Positions 24,199 to 32,099 of a stretch of 39,359 bases of DNA are shown piece after piece. Position 1 is the first letter of the stretch, and the number at the start of each line of letters is the position of its first letter. A program made the position numbers and the translations under genes. The notes below the pieces were generated by a model. That model was not told the DNA's origin. It was given only the letters and a program-made list of their open reading frames with translations, and searched no databases. Source of the stretch: Rhizobium sp. CG5 (GTDB lineage: Bacteria > Pseudomonadota > Alphaproteobacteria > Rhizobiales > Rhizobiaceae); assembly GCF_023701945.1 (NCBI RefSeq), contig NZ_JABAEF010000032.1, positions 1 to 39,359 on the forward strand, read 5' to 3'.

Positions 24199-24627
24199 TT
24201 ACTTGTCGAGCAGTTTTTCGAGACGGGCCTCTTCGTCCGGGGTCAGCACCGCGGTGGCCGGCCGGCGGTTCCTGCGGCGCGCAAAGCCCACCATGACCGC
24301 AAGGCCGATCAGCAGCATGACCACCGGCGTGCCCCAGAGCGCGATCGTCTTGGCACTGACGCGCGGCTTCAACAGCACGAATTCGCCGTAACGCGATACC
24401 ACATACTGGATGACGTCCTGGTCGCTGTCGCCATCGACGATGCGCTGGCGCACGATCAGCCGCAGGTCGCGCGCCAGTTCCGCATTGCTGTCGTCGATCG
24501 ACTGGTTCTGGCAGACCATGCAGCGCAATTGCGCCGAGAGATTGCGGGCCCGCTCCTCGAGTTTCGGATCGGCGAGGATTTCGTCGGGATTGACGGCGTG
24601 CGCGGCAAGGGGGGTGAATAGAAGCAT
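24199..24627 (-). CDS. ccmH: Cytochrome c maturation protein CcmH (CycL), start region disrupted by a repeat element
   Basis: CcmH is a membrane-anchored periplasmic thiol protein that reduces apocytochrome c before haem ligation. The redox motif LRCMVCQNQSIDDSNAELA is intact, followed by RDLRLIVRQRIVDGDSDQDV, VSRYGEFVLLKP, one membrane helix (TIALWGTPVVMLLIGLAVMVG) and a charged tail ending EKLLDK. From the ATG at 24627 the protein is 142 residues with a very short signal peptide (MLLFTPLAAHA). The preceding in-frame codons encode LFKLRASLLSA, which looks like the missing first half of the signal peptide, but the repeat element at 24655-24851 begins there and no ATG, GTG or TTG lies in that native part. 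An in-frame ATG inside the element (24768) would add 47 residues. Confidence 0.88.
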   Translation of the reverse strand: MLLFTPLAAHAVNPDEILADPKLEERARNLSAQLRCMVCQNQSIDDSNAELARDLRLIVRQRIVDGDSDQDVIQYVVSRYGEFVLLKPRVSAKTIALWGTPVVMLLIGLAVMVGFARRRNRRPATAVLTPDEEARLEKLLDK

Positions 24628-24654
24628 GGCCGACAGAAGTGAGGCTCTAAGCTT

Positions 24655-24851
24655 AAAAAGACCCCTTCTGGCCTGCCGGCCATCTCCCCCACAAGGGGGG
24701 AGAGACGCCGGAGCCGCCGCCGCGCGGGCGCTGGCGAACCCAAATCTTGTTTCCAACAATCTCTGCATGGAGAAAAATGGCAGCGGGCTGCCACAGGTCT
24801 TCTCCCCCCTTGTGGGGGAGATGGCCGGCAGGCCAGAGAGGGTCTTGTTTT
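24655..24851. repeat. Large inverted-repeat intergenic element (RIME-like) between ccmF and ccmH
   Basis: The outer arms at 24655-24706 and 24797-24851 are reverse complements of each other, with a central identical block of about 36 bases containing GGCCTGCCGGCC and CTCCCCCACAAGGGGGGAG, each palindromic itself. Between the arms are about 90 bases. The element abuts the ccmF stop codon on one side and the ccmH signal peptide codons on the other. Multi-palindrome intergenic elements of this kind (RIME) were described from rhizobia; assignment to that family is from memory. No transposase is present, so it would have moved in trans. Confidence 0.75.
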
Positions 24852-26849
24852 TCACTCCGCAGCCTCCAGCCCGGCCGGCATCGTCTTTACCGCCTTGGCC
24901 CGCCTTGTCGGCGCGCCGACCCGCAGGCGCCGGTCGCTGAGCGAAACGAAGCCGCCGGTCATCATGACAAGCGCGCCCAGCCAGATGCACAGGATGAACG
25001 GCTTCCACCAGATCCGAACGACCATGCCGCCGTCGGCCATGCCGTCGCCGAGCGAGATATAGAGCTGGTTTGTCCCGAAGGTGCGGATACCGGCCTCGGT
25101 GGTCGGCATGCGGCGCGCCGTATAGAGGCGCTTCGACGACCAGACATCGCCGACCGACTTGCCATCCAGGCTCAGGTTGAAGTGGCCGCGGTCCTCGGTG
25201 TAGTTCGGGCCGGTGAAGGATCGCAGCCCGTCGAAGGTGATCGAATAGCCGCCGGCCTCGACGGTTGCGCCCTGCTTCATCTCGACGACCGTCTCGGTTT
25301 CGAACGTGGTCACCGCCACAATGCCGAGAACCGTCACGCCGAAACCGAAATGGGCGAGCGCCGTGCCGAAAGCCGAACGCGGCAGACCGCGCAGCCGGCG
25401 AAAGCCGATCGACCAGCTCTGCTTGTTGAAACCGGCGCGGTACCACAGATCGGTGATGGCGCCGAACATCAGGAAGAAGCCCGCCGCCATGCCGAGAATG
25501 GCCATGACCGGACCGCCATTCTCGATATAAAACAGCGTCAGGCCGGCCACCAGCGCCAGTCCCGCCGCCACATAGAGCCGCTGCAGCGCGCCCAGCAGAT
25601 CGCCGCGCTTCCAGGCCAAAAGCGGTCCGAACGGCATTGCGACCAGCAGTGGCACCATCAAAAGGCCGAAGGTCAGGTTGAAGAACGGCGCGCCGACCGA
25701 GATCTTCTCGCCGGTCAGGGTTTCGAGCAGCAGCGGATACAGCGTGCCGATCAGAACGGTCGCTGCCGACACGGTCAGGATCAGGTTGTTGAGCACCAGC
25801 GCGCCTTCGCGCGAGATCGGTGCGAACAGTCCGCCGGCTTTGAGCAGCGGCGCGCGGAAGGCAAACAGCGTCAGCGCGCCGCCGATGAAGAAGGTCAGGA
25901 TGCACAGAATGAAGATGCCGCGGCTCGGATCGGTGGCAAAGGCATGCACCGAGGTCAGTACGCCGGAGCGCACCAGGAAGGTGCCGAGCAGCGACAGCGA
26001 AAAGGTGAGGATCGCCAGCAGCACCGTCCAGATCTTCAGCGCCTCGCGCTTTTCCATCACCAGCGCCGAATGCAGAAGGGCGGTGCCGGCCAGCCACGGC
26101 ATGAAGGAGGCGTTTTCGACCGGGTCCCAGAACCACCAGCCGCCCCAGCCGAGTTCGTAATAGGCCCAGTAGGAGCCCATGGCGATGCCGGCGGTGAGAA
26201 ACGTCCAGGCGGCCAGCGTCCAGGGCCGCACCCAGCGCGCCCAGGCGGCATCGATGCGCCCGTCGATCAATGCCGCGACGGCGAACGAGAAACAGACGGA
26301 AAAACCGACATAGCCGAGATAGAGCAGCGGCGGATGGATGGCGAGGCCAATATCCTGCAGCACCGGGTTCAGATCTTCCCCTTCGGCCGGCACGGGGCTG
26401 AGACGCGCAAAGGGGTTGGAGGTCAACAGGATGAACAGGATGAAGGCGCCGCTGATCCAGGCCTGCACGCCCAGCACATTGGCCTTGAGGCGATCGGGCA
26501 GATTGGTGCCGAACACGGCGACCATGGCGCTGAACAGCGTCAGGATCAAGAGCCACAGCAGCATCGAGCCTTCATGATTGCCCCACACGCCGGAAAACCG
26601 GTAGATCGCCGGCATCAGCGAGTGGGAATTCTGCCAGACGTTCAGCACCGAGAAGTCGGAGACCATGTAGGCATAGGTCAAGACGCCGAAGGAAAAGGCC
26701 ACGAGCGCGAACTGCACCAGCGTGCCGGTCGTGCCGATGGCCATCAGCGCCGCATCGCCGCGCCGCGCGCCGATCATCGGCAGGATCGACAGAACGACGG
26801 TCGCTGCCAGCGCCAGCACCAGCGCATAGTGCCCGAGCTCGATGATCAT
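24852..26849 (-). CDS. ccmF: Haem lyase subunit CcmF (CycK)
   Basis: A 665-residue polytopic inner-membrane protein that takes haem from CcmE and attaches it to apocytochrome c. The tryptophan-rich WWD signature reads ELGWGGWWFWDPVENASFMP (about residues 229-248). Earlier signatures include GVWGNHEGSMLLWLLIL (about 88-104) and LLYLGYVGFSVCFSFA. About 14 hydrophobic helices and a large periplasmic domain near the C-terminus (about 525-620) fit the family. Its start overlaps the ccmE stop by ATGA, so translation is coupled. The downstream partner ccmH is separated by a large palindromic element. Confidence 0.96.
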   Translation of the reverse strand: MIIELGHYALVLALAATVVLSILPMIGARRGDAALMAIGTTGTLVQFALVAFSFGVLTYAYMVSDFSVLNVWQNSHSLMPAIYRFSGVWGNHEGSMLLWLLILTLFSAMVAVFGTNLPDRLKANVLGVQAWISGAFILFILLTSNPFARLSPVPAEGEDLNPVLQDIGLAIHPPLLYLGYVGFSVCFSFAVAALIDGRIDAAWARWVRPWTLAAWTFLTAGIAMGSYWAYYELGWGGWWFWDPVENASFMPWLAGTALLHSALVMEKREALKIWTVLLAILTFSLSLLGTFLVRSGVLTSVHAFATDPSRGIFILCILTFFIGGALTLFAFRAPLLKAGGLFAPISREGALVLNNLILTVSAATVLIGTLYPLLLETLTGEKISVGAPFFNLTFGLLMVPLLVAMPFGPLLAWKRGDLLGALQRLYVAAGLALVAGLTLFYIENGGPVMAILGMAAGFFLMFGAITDLWYRAGFNKQSWSIGFRRLRGLPRSAFGTALAHFGFGVTVLGIVAVTTFETETVVEMKQGATVEAGGYSITFDGLRSFTGPNYTEDRGHFNLSLDGKSVGDVWSSKRLYTARRMPTTEAGIRTFGTNQLYISLGDGMADGGMVVRIWWKPFILCIWLGALVMMTGGFVSLSDRRLRVGAPTRRAKAVKTMPAGLEAAE

Positions 26850-27295
26850 TGGGTGGCCTCCTCGCCCTGCCAGACGCCGTCCTTCTTCAGACGATCGGCG
26901 ACTTCCTTCGGCATGTAGTTCTCGTCATGCTTGGCCAGCACCGTATCGGCGGCAAACACCGTCGAACCGCTCTCGAAGACACCCTCGGTCACCACGCCCT
27001 GCCCCTCGCGAAACAGGTCGGGCAGGATGCCGACATAGGTGACCGGCACCGTGCTCGACCCGTCGGTCACGGAAAATTTCACCGTCGAGCCCTCGCCGCG
27101 CACCACGGATCCCTCGGCCACCAGGCCGCCGAGCCGGATGCGGGTTCCCGGGTCGATCGGCATCTTGGCGATGTCGGACGGCATGTAGAAATAGGCGACC
27201 GCCTGGCCGAAGGCGAACATGACCAGCAGGACGGCGGCAAGGATGAAGCCCATACCGCCGGCAATCACGGCGAGACGTTTCTGTTTGCGGGTCAT
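26846..27295 (-). CDS. ccmE: Haem chaperone CcmE (CycJ)
   Basis: A 149-residue periplasmic haem chaperone anchored by an N-terminal helix (about residues 8-33, after MTRKQKRLAVIAGG). It binds haem covalently through a histidine and hands it to CcmF. The haem-binding HxxxY motif is present as LAKHDENYMPKEV near residue 125. The OB-fold strands RIRLGGLVAEGSVVRGEG and TYVGILPDLFREGQGVV match the family. The ATG at 27295 has GGAGG at good spacing and overlaps the ccmI stop by ATGA. A longer upstream extension exists in frame but overlaps ccmI coding sequence and is spurious. Confidence 0.96.
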   Translation of the reverse strand: MTRKQKRLAVIAGGMGFILAAVLLVMFAFGQAVAYFYMPSDIAKMPIDPGTRIRLGGLVAEGSVVRGEGSTVKFSVTDGSSTVPVTYVGILPDLFREGQGVVTEGVFESGSTVFAADTVLAKHDENYMPKEVADRLKKDGVWQGEEATQ

Positions 27296-28449
27296 TTCAG
27301 TGCCTCCTCCACAGGCAGTCCCAGTTCGCGGGCCGAAGCGATCAGTGTCTTGCCCTGCTCTCCGTCGGCCGGAAAGGCGACAAGGCCCGCCTTCAGGGCG
27401 CCGACAGCGCGGTCCGGCTCCTTCAGCATGGCATAGGAGCGCACCAGCCGCATCCATCCCTCGAAATTATTAGGGTCTTCCTTGAGCTTCTGGTCAAGGC
27501 CGTCGACCATGCCGCGGATCATCGCCATGCGGTCGCCGGTCGCCATACCCTCTGCCGCCGCCACGTCGGCAGCGCTCGGATTGCCCGGCGCATTGGGATT
27601 GGCAGGCGTGGCCGCAGCCACATCCGCCTCGCCGCCGTTGGCGGCGATATGCTGGTTAACCAGGTCCAGCCATGGGGCGCCGGGTGGCGACCGTTCGGCC
27701 AAGGCCTTGAACGCCGCCAGGGCCTCGGCGCGCTTGCCGGCCTGCTCCTCGGCCAGCGCCAGATAGAAGTCGGCGCGCGGATTGTCGGCCTGCAGCCGCA
27801 GCGCCGCCTCGAAGGCGGACCGGGCGTCATCGGTGACGATGCCCTCGTTGCTGGCGATCAGCGTTTCGCCAAGGCCGCCCAGCCGCTCCGGGCTTGCGCC
27901 GTTCAGCCGGATGGCGTTGCGATAGGCCAGTTCCGCGTCGCCAAGACGCTGGCTCTTGAAATAGATCGGCGCCAGGACGTCCCAACCGGACCCATCATCG
28001 GGATTTGCGGCCAGATGCCGTTCCACCTTGGCGACCAGCAGGTCGAGATTGCCGCCGGGATTTTCAAGCCGTGCGGCCAGCGGCTGCGACGGCATGTCGG
28101 GGCTGCCGGTCGTCAGATAGAGGCCGAGGCCAATGGCGGGAAGACAGAGACAGATGAAAAGCTGCGCCAGCGGATGGCTGCGCGGTGCCACCGGAGCATC
28201 CGTCAGGCCGGTCGGCGCGGCGGACGCCGCCAGCAGCCTGCGGCCGATCTCGGCCCTGGCATAGGATGAGTCCTGGTCGGAAATCAGCCCGAGCGCCTTG
28301 TCGCGCTCCAGCTCCTGCAGCTGGTCGCGATAGACCGCCGCCTCGCCCTCGTCGCCGGCGGATACGGTCACCCCCGCTCGCATCAAAGGCAGCATGAGCG
28401 CAAGGGCGACGACAAACGTTAAGACGGCGATGACGATCCAGAACAACAT
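27292..28449 (-). CDS. ccmI: Cytochrome c maturation protein CcmI (CycH)
   Basis: A 385-residue membrane protein that binds apocytochrome c and presents it to the haem lyase. The N-terminal helix (MLFWIVIAVLTFVVALALML) is followed by a cytoplasmic segment with YRDQLQELERDKALGLISDQ, typical of CcmI. A second helix follows near residues 105-125, then a periplasmic region of TPR-like repeats (AYRNAIRLNGASPERLGGLG, FEAALRLQADNPRADFYLAL, GWMRLVRSYAMLKEPDRAVG). I start at ATG 28449; the in-frame extension to 28485 is not typical. It is the first gene of the ccmIEFH operon. A perfect TTGACTTAAGTCAA palindrome lies about 120 bases upstream. Confidence 0.95.
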   Translation of the reverse strand: MLFWIVIAVLTFVVALALMLPLMRAGVTVSAGDEGEAAVYRDQLQELERDKALGLISDQDSSYARAEIGRRLLAASAAPTGLTDAPVAPRSHPLAQLFICLCLPAIGLGLYLTTGSPDMPSQPLAARLENPGGNLDLLVAKVERHLAANPDDGSGWDVLAPIYFKSQRLGDAELAYRNAIRLNGASPERLGGLGETLIASNEGIVTDDARSAFEAALRLQADNPRADFYLALAEEQAGKRAEALAAFKALAERSPPGAPWLDLVNQHIAANGGEADVAAATPANPNAPGNPSAADVAAAEGMATGDRMAMIRGMVDGLDQKLKEDPNNFEGWMRLVRSYAMLKEPDRAVGALKAGLVAFPADGEQGKTLIASARELGLPVEEALK

Positions 28450-28560
28450 AAGCGCCCAAATACTGTACCCGGCTGGACAATCCAACCGGCAAACGGCCGA
28501 TGACGCGAATTTGAGGCGTTTGGCCGCACGGAATGCTCTACGTCTCGATCAGTCGGCCAG

Positions 28561-28578
28561 CCTTGACTTAAGTCAAGG
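28561..28578 (-). promoter_or_regulatory. Perfect palindrome resembling an FNR/FixK box upstream of ccmI
   Basis: CCTTGACTTAAGTCAAGG is a perfect 18-bp palindrome that fits the FNR/FixK pattern TTGA-N6-TCAA. It lies 112-130 bases upstream of the ccmI start. A TAGAGC hexamer sits where a -10 element would be if the box were centred at -41.5. The sequence and geometry are seen; regulation by an oxygen-responsive CRP/FNR protein is inferred. It also overlaps the stop codon of the lipoprotein gene, so chance or a 3'-end role remain possible. Confidence 0.45.
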
Positions 28579-28996
28579 GGGTCCAGGTGCCATTGGCATT
28601 GCGGCAGGCGGTGCCGCGGGCCTCGGTCTGGCGGCCGCCGTCGTTCAGCTTGTGGGAATATTGCCGGCAATTCTGCGCGCCGACCTGGTAGGGCGCCGAG
28701 GCGACCACCTGGCCGCTGACATTGCGGCCGGTCCAGATCACCGGCTGCCCGCCGGGGGCTGCTTCGAGCGCCCGATACTCGGCCTCGAGCGCGCGCTGCT
28801 TTTCGCTGGAACTCAGCTCGACCGCGCTGCGCGACACGATGCCGCCCTGCAGCGCCGTGATATAGACGGCCGAGGCGTTGGAGCCGCCGGAGGACAGCAG
28901 CCCGGACCGGCTGCCGCCGCTATTGGTGGTGCAGGCGGACAGAAGCAGGGCACTCAGCCCGACGGCCACCGAGCGACGGGTCACGGAAACAATCAT
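28568..28996 (-). CDS. Surface-antigen-type outer membrane lipoprotein (RT0821/Lpp0805-like)
   Basis: A 142-residue lipoprotein. The signal peptide MIVSVTRRSVAVGLSALLLS ends in the lipobox LLSAC, so Cys21 should be lipidated. A Ser/Gly-rich linker follows. The C-terminal domain (about residues 82-140) has VIWTGRNVSGQVVASAPY and NCRQYSHKL, ending with GTACRNANGTWTPL; this resembles the RT0821/Lpp0805 family and relatives of the rickettsial 17-kDa surface antigen, whose role is envelope-structural and poorly defined. The ATG at 28996 places the signal peptide correctly; the in-frame start at 29032 would add 12 residues. The gap 28997-29249 to feuQ contains no convincing gene. Confidence 0.82.
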   Translation of the reverse strand: MIVSVTRRSVAVGLSALLLSACTTNSGGSRSGLLSSGGSNASAVYITALQGGIVSRSAVELSSSEKQRALEAEYRALEAAPGGQPVIWTGRNVSGQVVASAPYQVGAQNCRQYSHKLNDGGRQTEARGTACRNANGTWTPLT

Positions 28997-29249
28997 CGGG
29001 TAGGTCCGAATAGAGCCTGAAGTATCGATCATTCAAATGGAACCCTACTGCTGCTGCACGCACGTGGCATCATTGTGACTGTCTCTCTTTTGCGCATATT
29101 AGCGTGCGAATCGATAAATAGGACGGAAATTAAGGCCCTTGCGGAGAAAGAATTCACCGAACGCGTCCAAGCTGCAACAGCCATCCGCGATCTCGGCTGC
29201 AACGCCTGTGGCATAAGGCCTGACCTCGCGAGATTACCGGCCCGCGATC

Positions 29250-30656
29250 TCATGCGACATCCCTTGAGACCCCCGGCAGCAGAAGCCGTGCCCTGAGCCC
29301 GCCGCAGGCGGCGCGCGACAGGCCGAAGGCGCCCTGGTATTCGGTGGAAATCTCCTTGACGATCGACAGGCCAAGGCCGGTGCCGGGCTTGCTTTCATCG
29401 AGCCTTCGGCCGCGTTTCAGCGCCTCGACGATCTGGTCCGGCTCCAGTCCCGGTCCGTCGTCCTCGACCGTCACCTCGATCCACTGGCGGCGGGCGGGAT
29501 CGAGGCCCTCGTCGCCGGGGGCCGCCACGCCAACCGTCACCGTCACGCGTGAGGCCGCATACCGTCCGGCATTCTCCAGGAGATTGCCGAGGGTCTCTTC
29601 CAGATCCTGCTGCTCCATGGCGAAAGCCAGTCCGGGCGCCGACACGTTCAGCTCGAACTCCTTGTCGGGGTTCAGCCGCCGCATCACCCGCGTCAGCCGT
29701 TCCAGAACCGGATCGGCCTCGCAGCGCGCCAGCACCGATTCGCGCTGGGCGGCGATGCGGGCGCGGTTGAGATAGGAGGCGACCTGCGCCTGCATGGCCT
29801 CGGCCTGGGATTTGACCACCTCGCCATGCGGCTTTTCGAGGGCCCGCGATTCGTTCAACAGCACGGCGATCGGCGTCTTCAGGGAATGGGCGAGATTGCC
29901 GACCTGCATGCGGGCCCGTTCGACGATGCGGCGATTGCTGTCGATCAGGGCGTTGATCTCGTTGGCCAGCGGCTCGATCTCGCGCGGGAACTGCCCCTCG
30001 ATGCGTTCCGCCTCGCCGCCGCGGATCGCCTCCAGCGCCCGCCGGGCGCGGTCGAGCGGCTTCAACCCGTAGAGAATGGCCAGCCCGTTGACCAGCAGCC
30101 CGCCGAAGCCGAACACCGCAAGCGCTGCATAAAGCCGCCGCGAGAAGGCCTGGATTTCCTCCTCCACCGAGATCAGGTTGCCGGAGACGCGAAACCGCGC
30201 CGCCCGGCCGTCCCCGTCGAGGATGACTTCGGTTTCGGCGACCCGCAACCGGTTGCCGAATTCGTCTGTCATGCCGTAGAAGCGCTCATAGCTCTGGTCG
30301 AACGGCGTCTCCTCGGTGCTCGGCACCGGCAGGTTGGCGGTTCCGAGCGAGGTCGAGGCCATGGGGGCTGCGGCAAAATTGCCGAGCGGCTCGACCAGCC
30401 AGTACCAGCCGGTCTCCGGCTGCGAAAACCGCAGATCGCCGAGCGACGGACTGCCCGACAGGCTGTCGCCGTCGCCGATCGAGACCGAATTGATGACGTT
30501 GTAGAGCTGGGCGCGCAGCAGATCGTTGAAGGCGCGCTCGGCACCCTGCCGGTAGAGCGCCGAGATGACGACCGCGATCGTCACCAATGCGGCGGCAGAC
30601 CAGACGGTCGCCAGCAGCAGAACCCGGACGGTAACGGAGCGGGGACCGATCGCCAT
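29250..30656 (-). CDS. feuQ: Sensor histidine kinase FeuQ
   Basis: A 468-residue inner-membrane kinase. Helices near residues 10-32 and 171-193 enclose a periplasmic domain of about 140 residues containing ETGWYWLVEPLG. The kinase core has NLAHSLKTPIAVLLNESRAL (His phospho-acceptor), LGNLLENAGRYA, VEDDGPGLEP and GTGLGLSIVKEIS. It follows feuP by 41 bases and lies upstream of the cycHJKL genes, the arrangement I recall for FeuP/FeuQ in Rhizobium leguminosarum and Sinorhizobium meliloti, where the pair controls osmoadaptation and cyclic beta-glucan export (and was first linked to iron uptake). PhoQ-like kinases share this layout, so the name rests on synteny as well as sequence. Confidence 0.85.
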   Translation of the reverse strand: MAIGPRSVTVRVLLLATVWSAAALVTIAVVISALYRQGAERAFNDLLRAQLYNVINSVSIGDGDSLSGSPSLGDLRFSQPETGWYWLVEPLGNFAAAPMASTSLGTANLPVPSTEETPFDQSYERFYGMTDEFGNRLRVAETEVILDGDGRAARFRVSGNLISVEEEIQAFSRRLYAALAVFGFGGLLVNGLAILYGLKPLDRARRALEAIRGGEAERIEGQFPREIEPLANEINALIDSNRRIVERARMQVGNLAHSLKTPIAVLLNESRALEKPHGEVVKSQAEAMQAQVASYLNRARIAAQRESVLARCEADPVLERLTRVMRRLNPDKEFELNVSAPGLAFAMEQQDLEETLGNLLENAGRYAASRVTVTVGVAAPGDEGLDPARRQWIEVTVEDDGPGLEPDQIVEALKRGRRLDESKPGTGLGLSIVKEISTEYQGAFGLSRAACGGLRARLLLPGVSRDVA

Positions 30657-30697
30657 TCTAGCTCACGACATCCGGCGGCAGACCCAGAAGGGTCGCG

Positions 30698-31369
<672 letters not shown>

Positions 31370-31458
31370 TTACCCCGTTCTCCCCATGTCTTAAGTCCCG
31401 GCCTTCTCGTGAGGCCTGCCAGCAAAGCTGTCGTGTCGCGCTCAGCTCATCCTTCCGC

Positions 31459-31752
31459 TCAGCGCGGCACCGGAATGGTTTCCTTGCGCGGTCGGGCATT
31501 GCCCTTGCCGGGGATCAGCACCGTGACCAGGCATTGTCCGCCGGAGGGCCGGACCGACAGCAGGGTGCCGCCGGACTGCTGCAGCGCCTGGGCGACGGCT
31601 GCCCGGCAGTCGCCGCCATCGTTGCGGTTCTTGTTGTTGCCCTGGGCCTGCACCCGAACCACCGGCAAGGCTTGCGCAAAGGCTACGGCATCCGGCATCG
31701 GAGATCCGGCCAGGCCGGCTGCGATGCTCGCTATGATCAGGGATGATGCCAT
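31459..31752 (-). CDS. feuN: Small periplasmic protein, candidate FeuN regulator
   Basis: A 97-residue protein with an N-terminal signal peptide (hydrophobic SLIIASIAAGLAG, probable cleavage after AVAFA near residue 26). This leaves a mature domain of about 70 residues with two cysteines (DGGDCRAAVAQAL and GGQCLVTVLI) that could form a disulphide, and a basic end RPRKETIPVPR. In S. meliloti a small periplasmic protein, FeuN, encoded just upstream of feuP, restrains FeuQ. Size, secretion and position match; I cannot compare the sequences directly, so the name is tentative. The ATG at 31752 has a GGAAGAAG-type ribosome binding site upstream. Confidence 0.6.
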   Translation of the reverse strand: MASSLIIASIAAGLAGSPMPDAVAFAQALPVVRVQAQGNNKNRNDGGDCRAAVAQALQQSGGTLLSVRPSGGQCLVTVLIPGKGNARPRKETIPVPR

Positions 31753-31844
31753 GAGGTTTTACTTCTTCCGCTACGCCATTTCTATGGTCGATCTTTACCG
31801 GACAGCATCTGAATGGCAAATGAATGCCACCGCATATGCCGCTG

Positions 31845-32069
31845 TCATTCGCTGCGAGACCGTTGGACAATGCCGGTTTTGGCCGAAATGCGACCGTAAA
31901 GCGCCAGCAATCCGCCCAGCGAACCACCAAGCCCGACCAGAAGGTCGGCAAGATCGCCCTGCTCGTCAAGTCCCAAATGCACGCCGGCAAGCCCCAGCAG
32001 CGACGAAGCGACCGCCACCAGCGCGCCCCAGATGGTTTTCGACTGATACCATAATTTCAAGTCCTGCAT
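31845..32069 (-). CDS. Small two-helix membrane protein, holin-like, next to GTA genes
   Basis: A 74-residue protein starting MQDLKLWYQSKTIWGALVAV. It has two hydrophobic helices (about residues 14-33 and 40-59), an acidic turn between them (LDEQGDLAD) and a short basic tail (RISAKTGIVQRSRSE). Small phage proteins with a KxWYxSKTIWG-type start followed by two helices accompany lysis or tail genes in many alphaproteobacterial prophages. AAAGGAG lies 8 bases before the ATG, and only 30 bases separate it from the stop of the large baseplate gene, so it is probably the last gene of the GTA operon. A holin role in particle release is inference. No endolysin is seen nearby. Confidence 0.7.
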   Translation of the reverse strand: MQDLKLWYQSKTIWGALVAVASSLLGLAGVHLGLDEQGDLADLLVGLGGSLGGLLALYGRISAKTGIVQRSRSE

Positions 32070-32099
32070 GACAGTCTCCTTTTCCCGTTTGTGTTGACG

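Noticed and set aside
24655..24851. The large inverted repeat as an insertion sequence
   Set aside because: There is no transposase frame and no target duplication seen; it is a short palindromic intergenic element.
24199..26556. A 785-codon open frame antisense-like to, and partly overlapping, ccmF
   Set aside because: Most of it is an out-of-frame reading of ccmF; only the last 142 codons are CcmH.
29075..29296. A 73-codon plus-strand frame in the gap before feuQ
   Set aside because: No ribosome binding site, protein-like composition or known motif; it runs into the antisense of feuQ.
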